Below are positions 41,318-50,784 of a DNA stretch of 64,000 nucleotides, piece by piece (within the stretch, counting starts at the first letter, position 1; every line of letters begins with the position of its first letter). The translations under genes were made by a program, and so were the position numbers. The notes below the pieces were generated by a model. The model searched no databases and was not told the DNA's origin. It saw only the letters and a program-made list of their open reading frames with translations. Origin of the DNA: Bacillus sp. ISL-37 (GTDB lineage: Bacteria; Bacillota; Bacilli; Bacillales; Cytobacillaceae); contig NZ_JAGGQL010000030.1 of the NCBI RefSeq assembly GCF_018613315.1, positions 1-64,000 on the forward strand, given 5' to 3'.

Positions 41318-41656
41318 ATGACGGTTGGAGAGAAAATAAAAAGTTTAAGGCTTGAAAAAAAGTATTCCATTAGTGAACTCTCTGAAAAAGCGAAAGTTTC
41401 CAAATCCTATCTCAGTTATATCGAAAGAGGAATCCAGGAAAATCCATCGCTTCAGGTATTGTCCCGCCTGGCAGTCAACCTGGATACAACTGTTGAATAT
41501 TTGATGGGACAGCAAAACATGAAAGCTGCCAGGATGCCTGTTGATGAGGAATGGGTTGGACTCGTTGATGAAGCTATAAAAAACGGAATCAGCAAAGAAG
41601 ATTTTGCATATTATCTGGATTTCATGAAGTTTAAGAGCAGGAGAAAACAGGATTAG
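41318..41656 (+). CDS. SinR/SlrR-like HTH regulator (second SinR paralogue)
   Basis: A 112-aa Xre-family protein: HTH MTVGEKIKSLRLEKKYSISE ... SKSYLSYIERGIQENPSLQVLSRLAVNLDTTVEYLMGQQ, then SinI-like dimerisation helices (DEEWVGLVDEAIKNGISKEDFAYYLDFMKFK). It is about as long as SinR and shorter than SlrR. AAAAAGGAG precedes ATG 41318. Its C-terminal helices suggest it could pair with SinI or SinR. The GTTC/GAAC dyads upstream suggest auto- or cross-regulation. Confidence 0.85.
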   Translation: MTVGEKIKSLRLEKKYSISELSEKAKVSKSYLSYIERGIQENPSLQVLSRLAVNLDTTVEYLMGQQNMKAARMPVDEEWVGLVDEAIKNGISKEDFAYYLDFMKFKSRRKQD

Positions 41657-41745
41657 CAGTTAAGTATTTATATAAATTACAATGCACAACGGCGCTTTAG
41701 AACAAGTATTTTCTATTAGAGGCTGATTATTGCACGCCCAAAAAA

Positions 41746-41770
41746 AGAACCAGCCTCATAGGCTGATTCT
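41746..41770 (-). terminator. terminator of psuG overlapping its stop codon
   Basis: AGAACCAGCCT and AGGCTGATTCT form the stem, with TTTTTT following on the minus strand; the TGA stop at 41756-41758 lies inside. Confidence 0.85.
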
Positions 41771-42682
41771 CTGTTTGGCCAGGCTGGCTGCAATCTTTGC
41801 CCCCACCCTCGCATTATTTTTTACAAGTGCGATATTCGCAACAAGGCTTTTCCCATCAGTTAATTCTTTCACCTTCCCAAGAAGGAATGGAGTTACCTGT
41901 TTGCCGGCGATTTGTTTTTCCCTGGCTTCACCCAGTGCTTTTTCGATTACATTGGCGATAAAGCTCTCCTCCAAGGCGTCTTCTTCTGGAATTGGATTAG
42001 CCACGACGACTCCTCCATCAAGCCCCAATTCCCATTTTGTTTTGATCATCTCTGCTACAGCTTCATGTGTATCAAGCCGGAAGTTGACATTGTATGGGCT
42101 TGTACGCGTGTAAAAAGCTGGCAGTGAGTCTGTCCCAAAACCTAAAACAGGAACCCCCTGAGTCTCTAGGTATTCAAGCGTGAGTCCCAGGTCAAGAATA
42201 GACTTGGCACCGGCACATACAACCGCGACATTCGTTTTGGCAAGCTCCTGAAGGTCTGCGGAAATATCCATCGTACTCTCTGCTTCGCGATGTACGCCGC
42301 CTATTCCGCCAGTCACAAATACTTCAATCTTTGCGAGCTCAGCGCAAATCATCGTTGCCGCCACCGTTGTCGCTCCATTTTTCTTTGTGGATAACAAATA
42401 CGGCAAGTCCCGCCGGCTCGCCTTCTCAACATCTCTGCTCTGCGCCAGGTACTCAAGCTCTTCATCTGACAAGCCAATTTTTATTTTCCCATCGAGGATG
42501 GCAATGGTTGCAGGTACCGCTCCATTTTCACGGATGATTTGTTCTACTTCTCTCGCTGTGTGGACATTCTGTGGATAAGGCATCCCATGTGAAATAATTG
42601 TTGATTCCAGGGCGACGACCGGTTTGCCTGCTTTTTTCGCTTCTGTTACTTCCTGTGAATATTCTAGCCACTTTTCCAGCAT
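41756..42682 (-). CDS. psuG: pseudouridine-5'-phosphate glycosidase PsuG
   Basis: Cleaves pseudouridine 5'-phosphate reversibly to uracil and ribose 5-phosphate. The 308-aa protein shows [47 protein letters not shown] (catalytic lysine region), [20 protein letters not shown] and [15 protein letters not shown] 42682 has GCGAGGTAC upstream and is 12 bp after the kinase gene, so the two form an operon for pseudouridine catabolism. Confidence 0.93.
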   Translation of the reverse strand: MLEKWLEYSQEVTEAKKAGKPVVALESTIISHGMPYPQNVHTAREVEQIIRENGAVPATIAILDGKIKIGLSDEELEYLAQSRDVEKASRRDLPYLLSTKKNGATTVAATMICAELAKIEVFVTGGIGGVHREAESTMDISADLQELAKTNVAVVCAGAKSILDLGLTLEYLETQGVPVLGFGTDSLPAFYTRTSPYNVNFRLDTHEAVAEMIKTKWELGLDGGVVVANPIPEEDALEESFIANVIEKALGEAREKQIAGKQVTPFLLGKVKELTDGKSLVANIALVKNNARVGAKIAASLAKQRISL

Positions 42683-42694
42683 CGTGTACCTCGC

Positions 42695-43792
42695 TTATTT
42701 AAAATTTTGTTTATATGTGTCTAGCAATTGTTTATTATTTAATATCGGGTTTACTGTCTCAATCGATTGCAGCGTCAAAATGGAACAGGCCATGCCAATT
42801 TTGCAAGCATCCTCTGTCTGGATGCCATTTATATGGGCATATATGATTCCTGCAACGAGCGAATCTCCTGCTCCTGTTACATCGATAACAGAAATTGCCG
42901 GGGGAATCAGCACACCAGCTTCACCTTTTGAGGTAAAATAAATCAGGCCTTTGTCTCCGCGGCTGATGACAACCTTCTCTACACCTTTATGTATAATCAA
43001 CTCTGCTGCCTTAAAGTAGTCGCCTTCATTGTTGATCCTGATGCCCGAAATGGCTTCTGCCTCATCTTTATTGGCTATCAGCCAGGTCACGCCTAGTAGG
43101 TTCTGCGGCAGTTTCTTTGCCTTCGGGGACGATACGGGGGTGATACAAAGCTGGATGTTCTCATTCCGACAGCGATCAATGATTCTTACAAGGACATCTG
43201 CCGGGAAATTTGTATCCAGCATAATGAAATCGGATGAAGCGAAATAACCCCATTTGCGATCGATGAAGTCAGGAGTGATAGCATCATAGATTGACATTTC
43301 CGCTAACGCTACCGTCATTTCTCCCTCATTATCTAGTATTGCCGTATACGCTCCAGTCGACTGCCCCTTGAGTGTTTCTGATGGGTTTACATCCGCAAAT
43401 GCCTTTGTATATTCCATAAGCCAGTGGCCTTCGTGGTCATCACCGACTGCTGTCAGTATACTTACATCACTTCCAAGCCTGCCCAAATTCTCTCCGATAT
43501 TCCTGGCAACCCCTCCGCATGATTTAGAACTTTCAGCCGGGTTCGAAGTGCGCAGCTCCAGAACACCCTTCGACCATATTTTGCGGTCGACATTTGCCCC
43601 TCCCACACACAGTACCTGACGCCTTTCCGGTAAAATATATGCCCGTCCAATAAGCTTTCCTTGCTTTATTAAAGAAGAAATATAGCCGGCAACTTCGGAA
43701 CGCGATAAATCTGTCTTCGCAGCAAGATCAATCTGTGAAATGAACGGATCCTCTTTAATCAGTTTTAAAATAAGAGCCTCTTTTTCGTCCAT
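42695..43792 (-). CDS. psuK: pseudouridine kinase PsuK (PfkB family with N-terminal HTH)
   Basis: A 365-aa protein: a winged-helix segment at residues 1-60 (MDEKEALILKLIKEDPFISQ, DLSRSEVAGYISSLIKQGKLIGRAYIL) and a PfkB kinase domain (VLCVGGANVDRKIWSKG; CGGVARNIGENLGRLG; C-terminal VTGAGDSLVAGI with catalytic aspartate). It phosphorylates pseudouridine for PsuG. The HTH may allow self-regulation, as in other fused PsuK proteins. ATG 43792 chosen over GTG 43801 by spacing to GAGGTG. Confidence 0.92.
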   Translation of the reverse strand: MDEKEALILKLIKEDPFISQIDLAAKTDLSRSEVAGYISSLIKQGKLIGRAYILPERRQVLCVGGANVDRKIWSKGVLELRTSNPAESSKSCGGVARNIGENLGRLGSDVSILTAVGDDHEGHWLMEYTKAFADVNPSETLKGQSTGAYTAILDNEGEMTVALAEMSIYDAITPDFIDRKWGYFASSDFIMLDTNFPADVLVRIIDRCRNENIQLCITPVSSPKAKKLPQNLLGVTWLIANKDEAEAISGIRINNEGDYFKAAELIIHKGVEKVVISRGDKGLIYFTSKGEAGVLIPPAISVIDVTGAGDSLVAGIIYAHINGIQTEDACKIGMACSILTLQSIETVNPILNNKQLLDTYKQNFK

Positions 43793-44040
43793 GTTGCGCA
43801 CCTCGCTATTTCCAAAATATAGCTTACACTTAAATCTTAAACCTTTATCTGAATATGCACAACTTTATCAATATTTGATTATTTTTTCAAAAAAAGGCAT
43901 GTATACAAAACATTAAAGCTTGAAAATTGTCACAAAATCGTCAAAAAAATAATATACTTCTCACTCTTTTTCCTTTGATTTTTCGCATTTTACTCACAAC
44001 TCCCTGATAGGATTATATTCGATCAAAGGAGGAGATTTTT

Positions 44041-44667
44041 ATGAAGAAATTATTTGCTATCATGGTGGCATTATTTTTAATGATAATCGTTTCTGCCTGC
44101 GGAGATGAAGCGGCTGAAAATGAACAAAAAGATGGTCAGGAAACTGCGACAACTGAAGTGAAACACGATGATGATGACCATGCAGATGGCCCTCATGAAC
44201 CAGGTGCGGACGATGTTTGTGCATTCTGCAACATGAAGGTATATCCGGAAGCTGATCCAATGGGAGTTTTCACCGCACAGGCCAAAACGAAAGACGGAGA
44301 GTATGTATTCTTTGATGACTCAGGCTGTCTATTGAATATCACTAGACGTGATGATGTAGAATTTGAAGAGGAATGGGTCCGTGATTATATAACATCAGAA
44401 TGGGTCGAGGTTGATTCTGCGATTCCTGTAAAAGCAGATCTTAAAACACCTATGAAATACGGCTACGCATTCTTCAAAGACAACGAAAGCGCAGAGAAAT
44501 TCATTTCAGAAAACAGCGACAAGAATCCTGCCATGGCAACATGGGAGCAAATCGACCAAATCGCAAACGAACGCTATATGAAAAAAATGAAGATGAATAG
44601 CGACAGCATGGATAAGAATCAGGAAAGCGAAATGGATGGAGAAAGCGAAGAGAAAAGCGGCCATTAA
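44041..44667 (+). CDS. nosL: NosL-like copper lipoprotein (paralogue 1)
   Basis: A 208-aa lipoprotein with lipobox VSAC (about residue 20), then a His/Asp-rich linker (KHDDDDHADGPHEP) and a NosL domain with CAFCNMKV, VFFDDSGCLLNI and AFFKDNESAEKFI. NosL is a copper(I) chaperone for N2O reductase. The charged, Met/Ser-rich C-terminal tail (MKKMKMNSDSMDKNQESEM) is extra and may bind metal. It is convergent with the nosDLYF-like operon. GGAGGAG lies before ATG 44041. Confidence 0.82.
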   Translation: MKKLFAIMVALFLMIIVSACGDEAAENEQKDGQETATTEVKHDDDDHADGPHEPGADDVCAFCNMKVYPEADPMGVFTAQAKTKDGEYVFFDDSGCLLNITRRDDVEFEEEWVRDYITSEWVEVDSAIPVKADLKTPMKYGYAFFKDNESAEKFISENSDKNPAMATWEQIDQIANERYMKKMKMNSDSMDKNQESEMDGESEEKSGH

Positions 44668-44700
44668 TGGTGCACTTTACGTAATAACCAATAAAATGAA

Positions 44701-44728
44701 ATCCCGGTGTGTAATTCAGCACCGGGAT
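44701..44728. terminator. bidirectional terminator between nosL paralogue 1 and the nos ABC genes
   Basis: ATCCCGGTG pairs with CACCGGGAT, followed by TTTTCGC. Confidence 0.87.
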
Positions 44729-44745
44729 TTTTCGCTGTAAAAAAT

Positions 44746-45456
44746 CTAACTAAAGAATACCTTTTCAAGTGGTGTATAGACACCGTTCTTTTGTACTAGT
44801 GATTCAACTGAATCACAATACTGCAAATTCCCTTCCTGCATGAACGCGGCTCTGTCAGCCAATTCCTCCACCAGGCTAAGGATATGGGTAGTAAAGAAAA
44901 TCGTTCTGCCCTGGCGTTTTTCTTCCTGGATAATCTCCTTGAAGCGGTACACCCAGAGTGGATCAAGTCCATTGGTTGGTTCATCGAGAATTCGCAGCGG
45001 GACTTCCGGTAACAGCGCCTGCGCAAGCGAAAGCCGCTGCTGCATTCCTTTAGAATATTGTTTAATCTGCATATCCCGTACATCAAATAAGCCAACCTGG
45101 TGAAGAGCTTCAGTCACTTTTTCATCGCTTATTCCTCTTAACCTCGCAAAAAAAGTCAAAACTTCCAACCCCGTCAGCTGGCGTGGAAAGAGCATTTCAT
45201 CCGGCATATAGGAAAATAGTTTTTTGAATTCTTTACTTTGCGGTTCAACTTTCTTACCGTCCATAAATACCATGCCCGCAGTCGGCTTCATAATCCCTGT
45301 AAGCATTTTGATCAATGTACTCTTGCCTGCACCGTTTCCACCACAGAGTGCAAAGATTTCAGGCTTGTCGATTGAGAAGCTGATATCCGTAATCTTCTTT
45401 TTCGGACTATAGTGTTTTGCCAATCCTTCTATCCTGATCCATTCCTTGCTATTCAT
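44746..45456 (-). CDS. nosF: ABC transporter ATP-binding protein, NosF-like
   Basis: A 236-aa ATPase: Walker A GGNGAGKST, signature YSKGMQQRLSLAQAL, Walker B LRILDEPTNGLDPLW, H-loop TTHIL. It resembles NosF, which works with NosY and NosD in maturing nitrous-oxide reductase. ATG 45456 has GGGGGGTTGAGG upstream and overlaps the permease gene by 8 bp. The symbol rests mainly on operon context (nosD, nosL, nosY). Confidence 0.8.
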   Translation of the reverse strand: MNSKEWIRIEGLAKHYSPKKKITDISFSIDKPEIFALCGGNGAGKSTLIKMLTGIMKPTAGMVFMDGKKVEPQSKEFKKLFSYMPDEMLFPRQLTGLEVLTFFARLRGISDEKVTEALHQVGLFDVRDMQIKQYSKGMQQRLSLAQALLPEVPLRILDEPTNGLDPLWVYRFKEIIQEEKRQGRTIFFTTHILSLVEELADRAAFMQEGNLQYCDSVESLVQKNGVYTPLEKVFFS

Positions 45457-46267
45457 CCTCAACCCCCCGTTTAGTTCTGTACACAGAGTATAGGACAGGC
45501 AGTATCGTCCAAAGCAAAACAGCAAGAATAAATAGCGTTTTGCCTATCAATCCATCTGCCCAGATGGTTAAATCATATAATCGCGGCCCGAATACTGATG
45601 CTCCATCAAGCGACAAAATCGACTGGACGCGAATCAACTCTACTGGATTGAGAAAAATGGACACAGTCAGCATTGGCAGCAGCCATTGCTTCATCATGAA
45701 CATGCTCAACCCCATAATGATAAATTCATAGAAAAGTACAAGGAAGGCCCAGACAATCAAGCTGATCCCCAGCGCCTGGAATCGCGTTTGGGCCATTATG
45801 CCAATCATCATCGCCAGCGACAGGAAAATGGCCGCCAGCAAGATTGAATACACATAAAACAACACCAGCAAAGAAACAGAGACTCCCCCGCCAACGAAGA
45901 AAATGACGAGCAATGCTGCACCGTATCCAAACGTCAGGACAGACCAGACTGCAACAAACAAACCTGAATACTTCCCAAGAATAACTGCCCATGGTGAAAT
46001 GGGATATGTCAGCAGCAGCGTTAACCCGCGGTCTTCCTTTTCACCTGACAAAAACAAGCTGCCGATGAGCAAAGACAGCAAAGGAATCAACAGTAAGTTG
46101 ATATTCAGCAAGCTGGCCGTCATCCTGTTAAACCCGTCAAACCCTGTTCCTCCTGTGTTGCCCAGAAAAGCGACCATCACGGCCAGGGATGAGAACAATA
46201 AACCAAAGCCGGCAAGCCAATGGCTTCTCATCATCAAGGTCAACTGCTGCCTCGCGATGTGCCTCAT
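45449..46267 (-). CDS. nosY: ABC-2 type permease, NosY-like
   Basis: A 272-aa membrane protein with six hydrophobic segments, starting MRHIARQQLTLMMRSHWLAG. LTLLLTYPISPWAVILGKYSGLF is the typical NosY/ABC-2 stretch. ATG 46267 overlaps the TGA of the nosL gene (ATGA), indicating coupling. It pairs with the ATPase encoded next. Confidence 0.8.
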   Translation of the reverse strand: MRHIARQQLTLMMRSHWLAGFGLLFSSLAVMVAFLGNTGGTGFDGFNRMTASLLNINLLLIPLLSLLIGSLFLSGEKEDRGLTLLLTYPISPWAVILGKYSGLFVAVWSVLTFGYGAALLVIFFVGGGVSVSLLVLFYVYSILLAAIFLSLAMMIGIMAQTRFQALGISLIVWAFLVLFYEFIIMGLSMFMMKQWLLPMLTVSIFLNPVELIRVQSILSLDGASVFGPRLYDLTIWADGLIGKTLFILAVLLWTILPVLYSVYRTKRGVEDE

Positions 46268-46728
46268 TGCCCCCAGCTCCACTCATGTTTCTTTAATGAT
46301 TCATAATCCAGCACTTCGCCCATTCCCTGTTCCTTCACGTAATTTTCAGCGCTCTCCCTGTCCTTGAAACTGACCACACCATTTGCCATTGGTGTCCAGA
46401 AATCCGGATGGTACGCATGATAAGCTTTGTCCAGTTCAATCCATTCGCCCGTATCCACGTCCCGCACATATTTTTTCGCTGCACTTTCTTCCTTAAGCAA
46501 TGGCTCCATTTCCAAGAATTCATCCATACAGCCAATATCATCAAACTTATATATTTCTCCATCGGCGGTGACAACCTCTGTTGCATAATGCTCATGGGCA
46601 AGGCCCATATTGCAAACCTCGCACACATCAATTTCAGGGTTGATTTCCTCCGGTTCCATCGCACTGTTATTGCAGCCCGCTACTACCCCAACAGACATCA
46701 TCAATAGAATTCCAAACTTTTTGATCAT
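46264..46728 (-). CDS. nosL: NosL copper lipoprotein (paralogue 2, in operon)
   Basis: A 154-aa lipoprotein: lipobox VVAGC at residue 19, CEVCNMGLAHEHYATEV metal site, KFDDIGCMDEFLE and a C-terminal domain with SFKDRESAENYV. It is shorter than the paralogue at 44041 and lacks the His/Asp linker. It overlaps nosD by 4 bp and nosY by 4 bp, inside a tightly coupled four-gene operon. Confidence 0.85.
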   Translation of the reverse strand: MIKKFGILLMMSVGVVAGCNNSAMEPEEINPEIDVCEVCNMGLAHEHYATEVVTADGEIYKFDDIGCMDEFLEMEPLLKEESAAKKYVRDVDTGEWIELDKAYHAYHPDFWTPMANGVVSFKDRESAENYVKEQGMGEVLDYESLKKHEWSWGQ

Positions 46729-48071
46729 CGCAGTTTCCTTCCTTTCACAATGACGAATATCGAGAACAAAATAAACAGTATGCCTAATACTCCTGGGATC
46801 ATTCGGTCCTTGCTCCGCTGTTCAACTTCCTGAAGCATGATTACCGGTTCTACCAGCGGGCGGGCATCATAAACATCTGCTGCCCCAAAAGAAGGAAATA
46901 AAGCCTCCGCCTTGGTCCACAGCTTGATCGAGGGACTTTCAAAAAAGAATTGCCAGTACGGCTGTTTCCTCAATAGGCGATCATACAGTGAACCAGCCTT
47001 GTACGCTTCTTCTCCCACGCCATCACCTGAAAGGTCAAAACTGCTGTAATCATCCCAGTAGTTTCCCTTCACACCATCATCCAGCCTCATATCTTCCCCT
47101 GAAATCTTTGACTGAACGACATTCCCGATGAAATTGTTTTCGGAGAACGTGTTATTTTCATTCCTTCCCATGAATTCAAGACCTACCTGATTAGCGGCAA
47201 TCTGATTCCTGTTTATCAGAGTATCTACCCCGTATTCAAGGGAAAGTCCTGTGCTGTTCCGGAGTATTTCATTGCCCTCAACCAGTACATTCTTCGTCTC
47301 ATAAATCAAGATTCCATAGCCGCGGAAATGAAAATGATCCGTCACCTTGTTTTGTATGAAGTCAATGTGAGTTGAATCCATCACCATGAACCCCGTCACA
47401 TTTTTTTCAACATGATTTCTCTCAGCTAAAATTCCCTCACTGAACATAAAATGCATTCCATAGCGTGATTCACTGACACGATTCTCCGAGACCTGAATTC
47501 CATTCGTAAAATCAAAGTAAATCCCATCCTGTACATTGGCGATTTCATTTCCTTTCAGAAAATGACCGCCTCCCTTGAACAGATGAATGCCGTTCCCACG
47601 CTTTGAGAAGTGAGTTCCATTGCTTGAAATGTTATTTTCAATTAGCTGGTTTTCATTGCTGTTGGCTATATATATCCCATTCTGGACATTATTTAATTTA
47701 TTGTTTTTGATGACATTTCGGTGTGCTTTTTTGATATAAATTCCGCTGTCGTCCTGGTCCGACCCGCTATTCTGGATTGTGAGACCATCAAGAACCACAT
47801 TTGAAGCAGTGATCGTGATAACATTCCCTTCTCCACCGCCATCAATAATTGCTCCCTCTTCTCCTTTTATAGTGACTTCCTTATTGATCAAGACACTTTC
47901 TTTGTATAATCCAGGGGAGATTAGAATGGTATTCCCATTTCTGGCATTGTCGACAGCTCTCTGAATCGATTGGCCGACCTCCACTTTGAACTCGTCGGCA
48001 TAGGTATGCATAGGGATGAGCATTAGAAGCAAAAAGAAATTAAATGCAAGCGGCCTTGTCAGCCTCCACAT
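46725..48071 (-). CDS. nosD: NosD-like periplasmic copper-binding/beta-helix protein
   Basis: A 448-aa secreted protein with a signal peptide (FNFFLLLMLIPMHTYA), a right-handed beta-helix of repeated N-x-I/V-x-x-N units (residues about 35-330: NVIKNNKLNNVQNGIYIANSN and similar) and one C-terminal anchor helix (VLGILFILFSIFVIVKG). NosD with NosF and NosY builds the copper-sulfide centre of N2O reductase. No nosZ is within the window, which is unusual for a nos operon. A CASH/carbohydrate-binding role is the alternative. Confidence 0.82.
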   Translation of the reverse strand: MWRLTRPLAFNFFLLLMLIPMHTYADEFKVEVGQSIQRAVDNARNGNTILISPGLYKESVLINKEVTIKGEEGAIIDGGGEGNVITITASNVVLDGLTIQNSGSDQDDSGIYIKKAHRNVIKNNKLNNVQNGIYIANSNENQLIENNISSNGTHFSKRGNGIHLFKGGGHFLKGNEIANVQDGIYFDFTNGIQVSENRVSESRYGMHFMFSEGILAERNHVEKNVTGFMVMDSTHIDFIQNKVTDHFHFRGYGILIYETKNVLVEGNEILRNSTGLSLEYGVDTLINRNQIAANQVGLEFMGRNENNTFSENNFIGNVVQSKISGEDMRLDDGVKGNYWDDYSSFDLSGDGVGEEAYKAGSLYDRLLRKQPYWQFFFESPSIKLWTKAEALFPSFGAADVYDARPLVEPVIMLQEVEQRSKDRMIPGVLGILFILFSIFVIVKGRKLR

Positions 48072-48313
48072 ACAGCTGCCTCCTCCCTGTATTATTCTCT
48101 TTTTAAAACTAGCAAAAAAATGTGATGAAACCTTGAAATATTTGTTGGGAATCGTTGAAGTTAATGAAGAGATTTATAGTGAAAATAGGGGTAAACTAGT
48201 TGAACCCGTAAAGTTTTCAGAATAATCAAAAGTAAATGTGTCTATTTTGTGACAAATACAATATAATGTAAATAATATGTAAACCTAACTAAGGGTTAAG
48301 GGAGGACCTGGAC

Positions 48314-48427
48314 ATGACAATTGTTCATATTTTAAACTTCTCCATTCCGATCGCAATGATGCTTGTAATTGGCTTTGCTGTCGATAAAATGTGCCAGCCT
48401 GATACGCCAGAACAGGAAGCCGAGTAA
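48314..48427 (+). CDS. small single-span membrane protein, 37 aa
   Basis: MTIVHILNFSIPIAMMLVIG begins one membrane helix, followed by a short tail DKMCQPDTPEQEAE. AGGGAGGACC precedes ATG 48314, a strong ribosome binding site. It is divergent from nosD and not similar to a family known to me; size and topology resemble small oxidase subunits or regulators. Confidence 0.65.
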   Translation: MTIVHILNFSIPIAMMLVIGFAVDKMCQPDTPEQEAE

Positions 48428-48485
48428 ACATTGCCGGTTTCTTTTTTTTGTGAATGCTAATCTGCTATGCTTCCTGACTTACACA

Positions 48486-48521
48486 AAAAGAGCAAGATTC
48501 TCCCCGGAATCTCGCTCTTTT
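48486..48521. terminator. bidirectional terminator
   Basis: AAAAGAGCAAGATTC pairs with GAATCTCGCTCTTTT; ends the 37-aa gene and the MFS gene. Confidence 0.85.
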
Positions 48522-48523
48522 TA

Positions 48524-49741
48524 TTAGTTTTTTACCACTTCGGGTGTTGTTTTTATAAATATCTTGTTTCCCTGAATGAAAAACAGGATGCTTCCGAGCA
48601 CCACCAAGGCTATGAACGAGAATAATACAGTCCCTCCTGCTTCATTCAATAAATAGCCTCCCGCAATCGGACCTAGAAAATGGCCAATTCTCCGGAATTG
48701 CGCGGCTCCGTAATAGGTTCCCCGCAGTTCATCCGAAGCGAGCTGATCGACGAGACAACTGCTTGAGGGAAAGATCAGGATTTCTCCTATTGTGATAAAG
48801 ACAATGGCCAGTATGCCAGTATACCATCCCGTTACAAACCCGAATGTCAGCATGCCCACCGACAGGAAGACTGCTCCGGCCATCATGACCTGCATCGTCT
48901 TGAACCTTTCTGCGTAGTGGCTGATCGGCATCTGCAGCAGGACGACCATGACCGCATTGATGGACAACATCACTGAATAAACGAATACGCCGTTCGCGAT
49001 TGTTGATTCCAGATACTGCGGGACATTCGATTCCATTTGGGAATAACCAAAGTTAATGATGATTGTTCCTAAAATCAAATACCTTAACGCTTTATCTTTG
49101 CCAATGATCTTCAAGGAGCTGGCAATCGTTACTTTAAAGGCATTTTCGTTTGCTGGATTCCCTAGATTGTATTTTTTCATCATTAACGCCAAAATCAGTA
49201 AATATATGAAATACATAATTCCTGTTACCATGAAAGCTGATTTAGCTGACACCACTGCAAGATAGGCACCGAGCAACGGTCCCACCGATGCTCCGATATT
49301 TATCGCCGTATACCTTAGAGAGAATGCTCTCATCCGCTTGCTCTTTTCCGTCAGGTCGGCAATCAGCGCCTGGCCAGTCGGTTCGAAAAACGACCCGCTC
49401 AAGCCATTTAACGCATTTAGTACGATGAACCATCCTGGAGTTTCCGCAATCATAAAACCGAAATAGACGAGCGACATCGAAAACAATGAACCGATCATAA
49501 TCGGTTTGCGGCCGAATCGATCAGACAAATGGCCGCCCAGGAAGCCGCCGATCACTCCCGCTAATGGACTGATTCCAATTGTAATACCGATAAGGACAGG
49601 GTGTAAATCAAGATTCCTAGAAAGGTAGATGGCCAGGAATGGCAGCGTCGCGAACGCTGAACCCCTTGCGAGAACTGTTCCGCTCAGCAGTACCCATACA
49701 ATCGGATGGAATTGCCGATAATAACTTTTAAGTTTATTCAT
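48524..49741 (-). CDS. MFS transporter (multidrug efflux-like)
   Basis: A 405-aa protein with about 12 helices. GFLGGHLSDRFGRKPIMIGS after helix 2 is the MFS motif A, and AVISLIADLTEK-type sequence (ALIADLTEKSKRMRAFSLRY) marks the drug:H+ antiporter branch. The substrate is unknown. The start ATG at 49741 has ACGAGG upstream. A solitary gene flanked by a terminator and a dispersed repeat. Confidence 0.83.
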   Translation of the reverse strand: MNKLKSYYRQFHPIVWVLLSGTVLARGSAFATLPFLAIYLSRNLDLHPVLIGITIGISPLAGVIGGFLGGHLSDRFGRKPIMIGSLFSMSLVYFGFMIAETPGWFIVLNALNGLSGSFFEPTGQALIADLTEKSKRMRAFSLRYTAINIGASVGPLLGAYLAVVSAKSAFMVTGIMYFIYLLILALMMKKYNLGNPANENAFKVTIASSLKIIGKDKALRYLILGTIIINFGYSQMESNVPQYLESTIANGVFVYSVMLSINAVMVVLLQMPISHYAERFKTMQVMMAGAVFLSVGMLTFGFVTGWYTGILAIVFITIGEILIFPSSSCLVDQLASDELRGTYYGAAQFRRIGHFLGPIAGGYLLNEAGGTVLFSFIALVVLGSILFFIQGNKIFIKTTPEVVKN

Positions 49742-49813
49742 TTTTTTACCTCGTAAATCTAGATTCCTAAATCATAGCAAATATCCAAAATTATGAAAAT
49801 ACCCTCTGTATAA

Positions 49814-49933
49814 GAAAAGCGCAAGCGCCTTGGTCAGCCCCGACAAGCGCTGGAGGGCCTGACCGTGAAGTCGTTCTTTGACTTCATTGGCAGGACCGAA
49901 GCGACTCAAGGGGCTAGGCGCTGGAGCTGGACA
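49814..49933. repeat. 120-bp minimal member of the GCGCAAGCGCC repeat family
   Basis: GAAAAGCGCAAGCGCCTTGG at the left, GGCGCTGGAGCTGGACA at the right; only the central GTGAAGTCGTTCTTTGACTTC hairpin module is kept (palindromic GAAGTC...GACTTC). Confidence 0.87.
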
Positions 49934-49975
49934 ATTCTCGAAGTGAAAATTTTATACTTTCTCCAGAAATAAAAA

Positions 49976-50002
49976 ACCGCCGCCATATCGTATGGCAGCG
50001 GT
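49976..50002 (-). terminator. terminator of motB
   Basis: ACCGCCGCCATA pairs with TATGGCAGCGGT; TTTTTTATTTC follows on the minus strand. Confidence 0.85.
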
Positions 50003-50010
50003 ACTGAAAA

Positions 50011-50784
50011 TTATTGTCCTGGATTATTGCTTGTCCGCGGAAGGATTAAAATCTCTACGCGACGGTTCCTTGCTTTGCCCACTGCGGTATCGTTCGTAGC
50101 TACTGGCTGGAATTCACCAAAGCCCTTGGCGCTGAACCAGCGCGGGTCAAGCTGTTCATTTTTTAAAATGATTTTCATGAATTCGACGGCACGCATTACG
50201 CTGAGTTCCCAGTTCGATTCATATCTCGCGGTCCTGATTGGTACATTATCCGTGTGACCGCTGATAATGATATTCCGCGGCGGCTCCATGACCAGCAAGT
50301 CCGCAATCTCATTAGCGATATTCACATCGGTTGAGCGCACCTCCGCCCTGCCTGATTCAAACAGGACATTGTCACGAATCGTCAGCAGCAGTCCCTCATC
50401 CGTCAGTTTCGTCTCCAGTTTATCTGTCAGCTTTTTTTCTTCTATATAAGAATTGACCTTCTGCTGAATCGCCAAAAGTTCCATTTGATCCTTGGCAACA
50501 TCGGCCTTCTCCTCGTCATTCTTTTCGACATCTTCTTTGCGCTCATCCGGTGATTCCATCTGTCCTTCGGGCATCGGGCTCTGGAACTCGAACACCCCGG
50601 TCCCTCCGGCAAATACATCATTGAATGCCTTTGAGAGTTGCTGGAATTTGACGGCATCAACGGAACTCATCGCAAACAGTACGATGAATAGTGCCAGCAG
50701 GAGGGTAAGAAGATCCGCATACGGTATCAGCCAGGACTCATCCATATGCTCTTCGTGATGCTTTTTCTTCCTTTTCCTACTCAT
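50011..50784 (-). CDS. motB: flagellar stator protein MotB
   Basis: A 257-aa stator subunit. The basic N-terminus (MSRKRKKKHHEEHMDESW) precedes the single membrane helix LIPYADLLTLLLALFIVLFAM, which carries the proton-channel aspartate in YAD. After a charged linker comes the OmpA peptidoglycan-binding domain (SGHTDNVPIRTARYESNWELSVMRA, GFGEFQPVATN, NRRVEILI). ATG 50784 overlaps the motA stop by 8 bp. The proton-type residues fit MotB more than sodium-type PomB/MotS, but this is not decisive. Confidence 0.92.
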   Translation of the reverse strand: MSRKRKKKHHEEHMDESWLIPYADLLTLLLALFIVLFAMSSVDAVKFQQLSKAFNDVFAGGTGVFEFQSPMPEGQMESPDERKEDVEKNDEEKADVAKDQMELLAIQQKVNSYIEEKKLTDKLETKLTDEGLLLTIRDNVLFESGRAEVRSTDVNIANEIADLLVMEPPRNIIISGHTDNVPIRTARYESNWELSVMRAVEFMKIILKNEQLDPRWFSAKGFGEFQPVATNDTAVGKARNRRVEILILPRTSNNPGQ

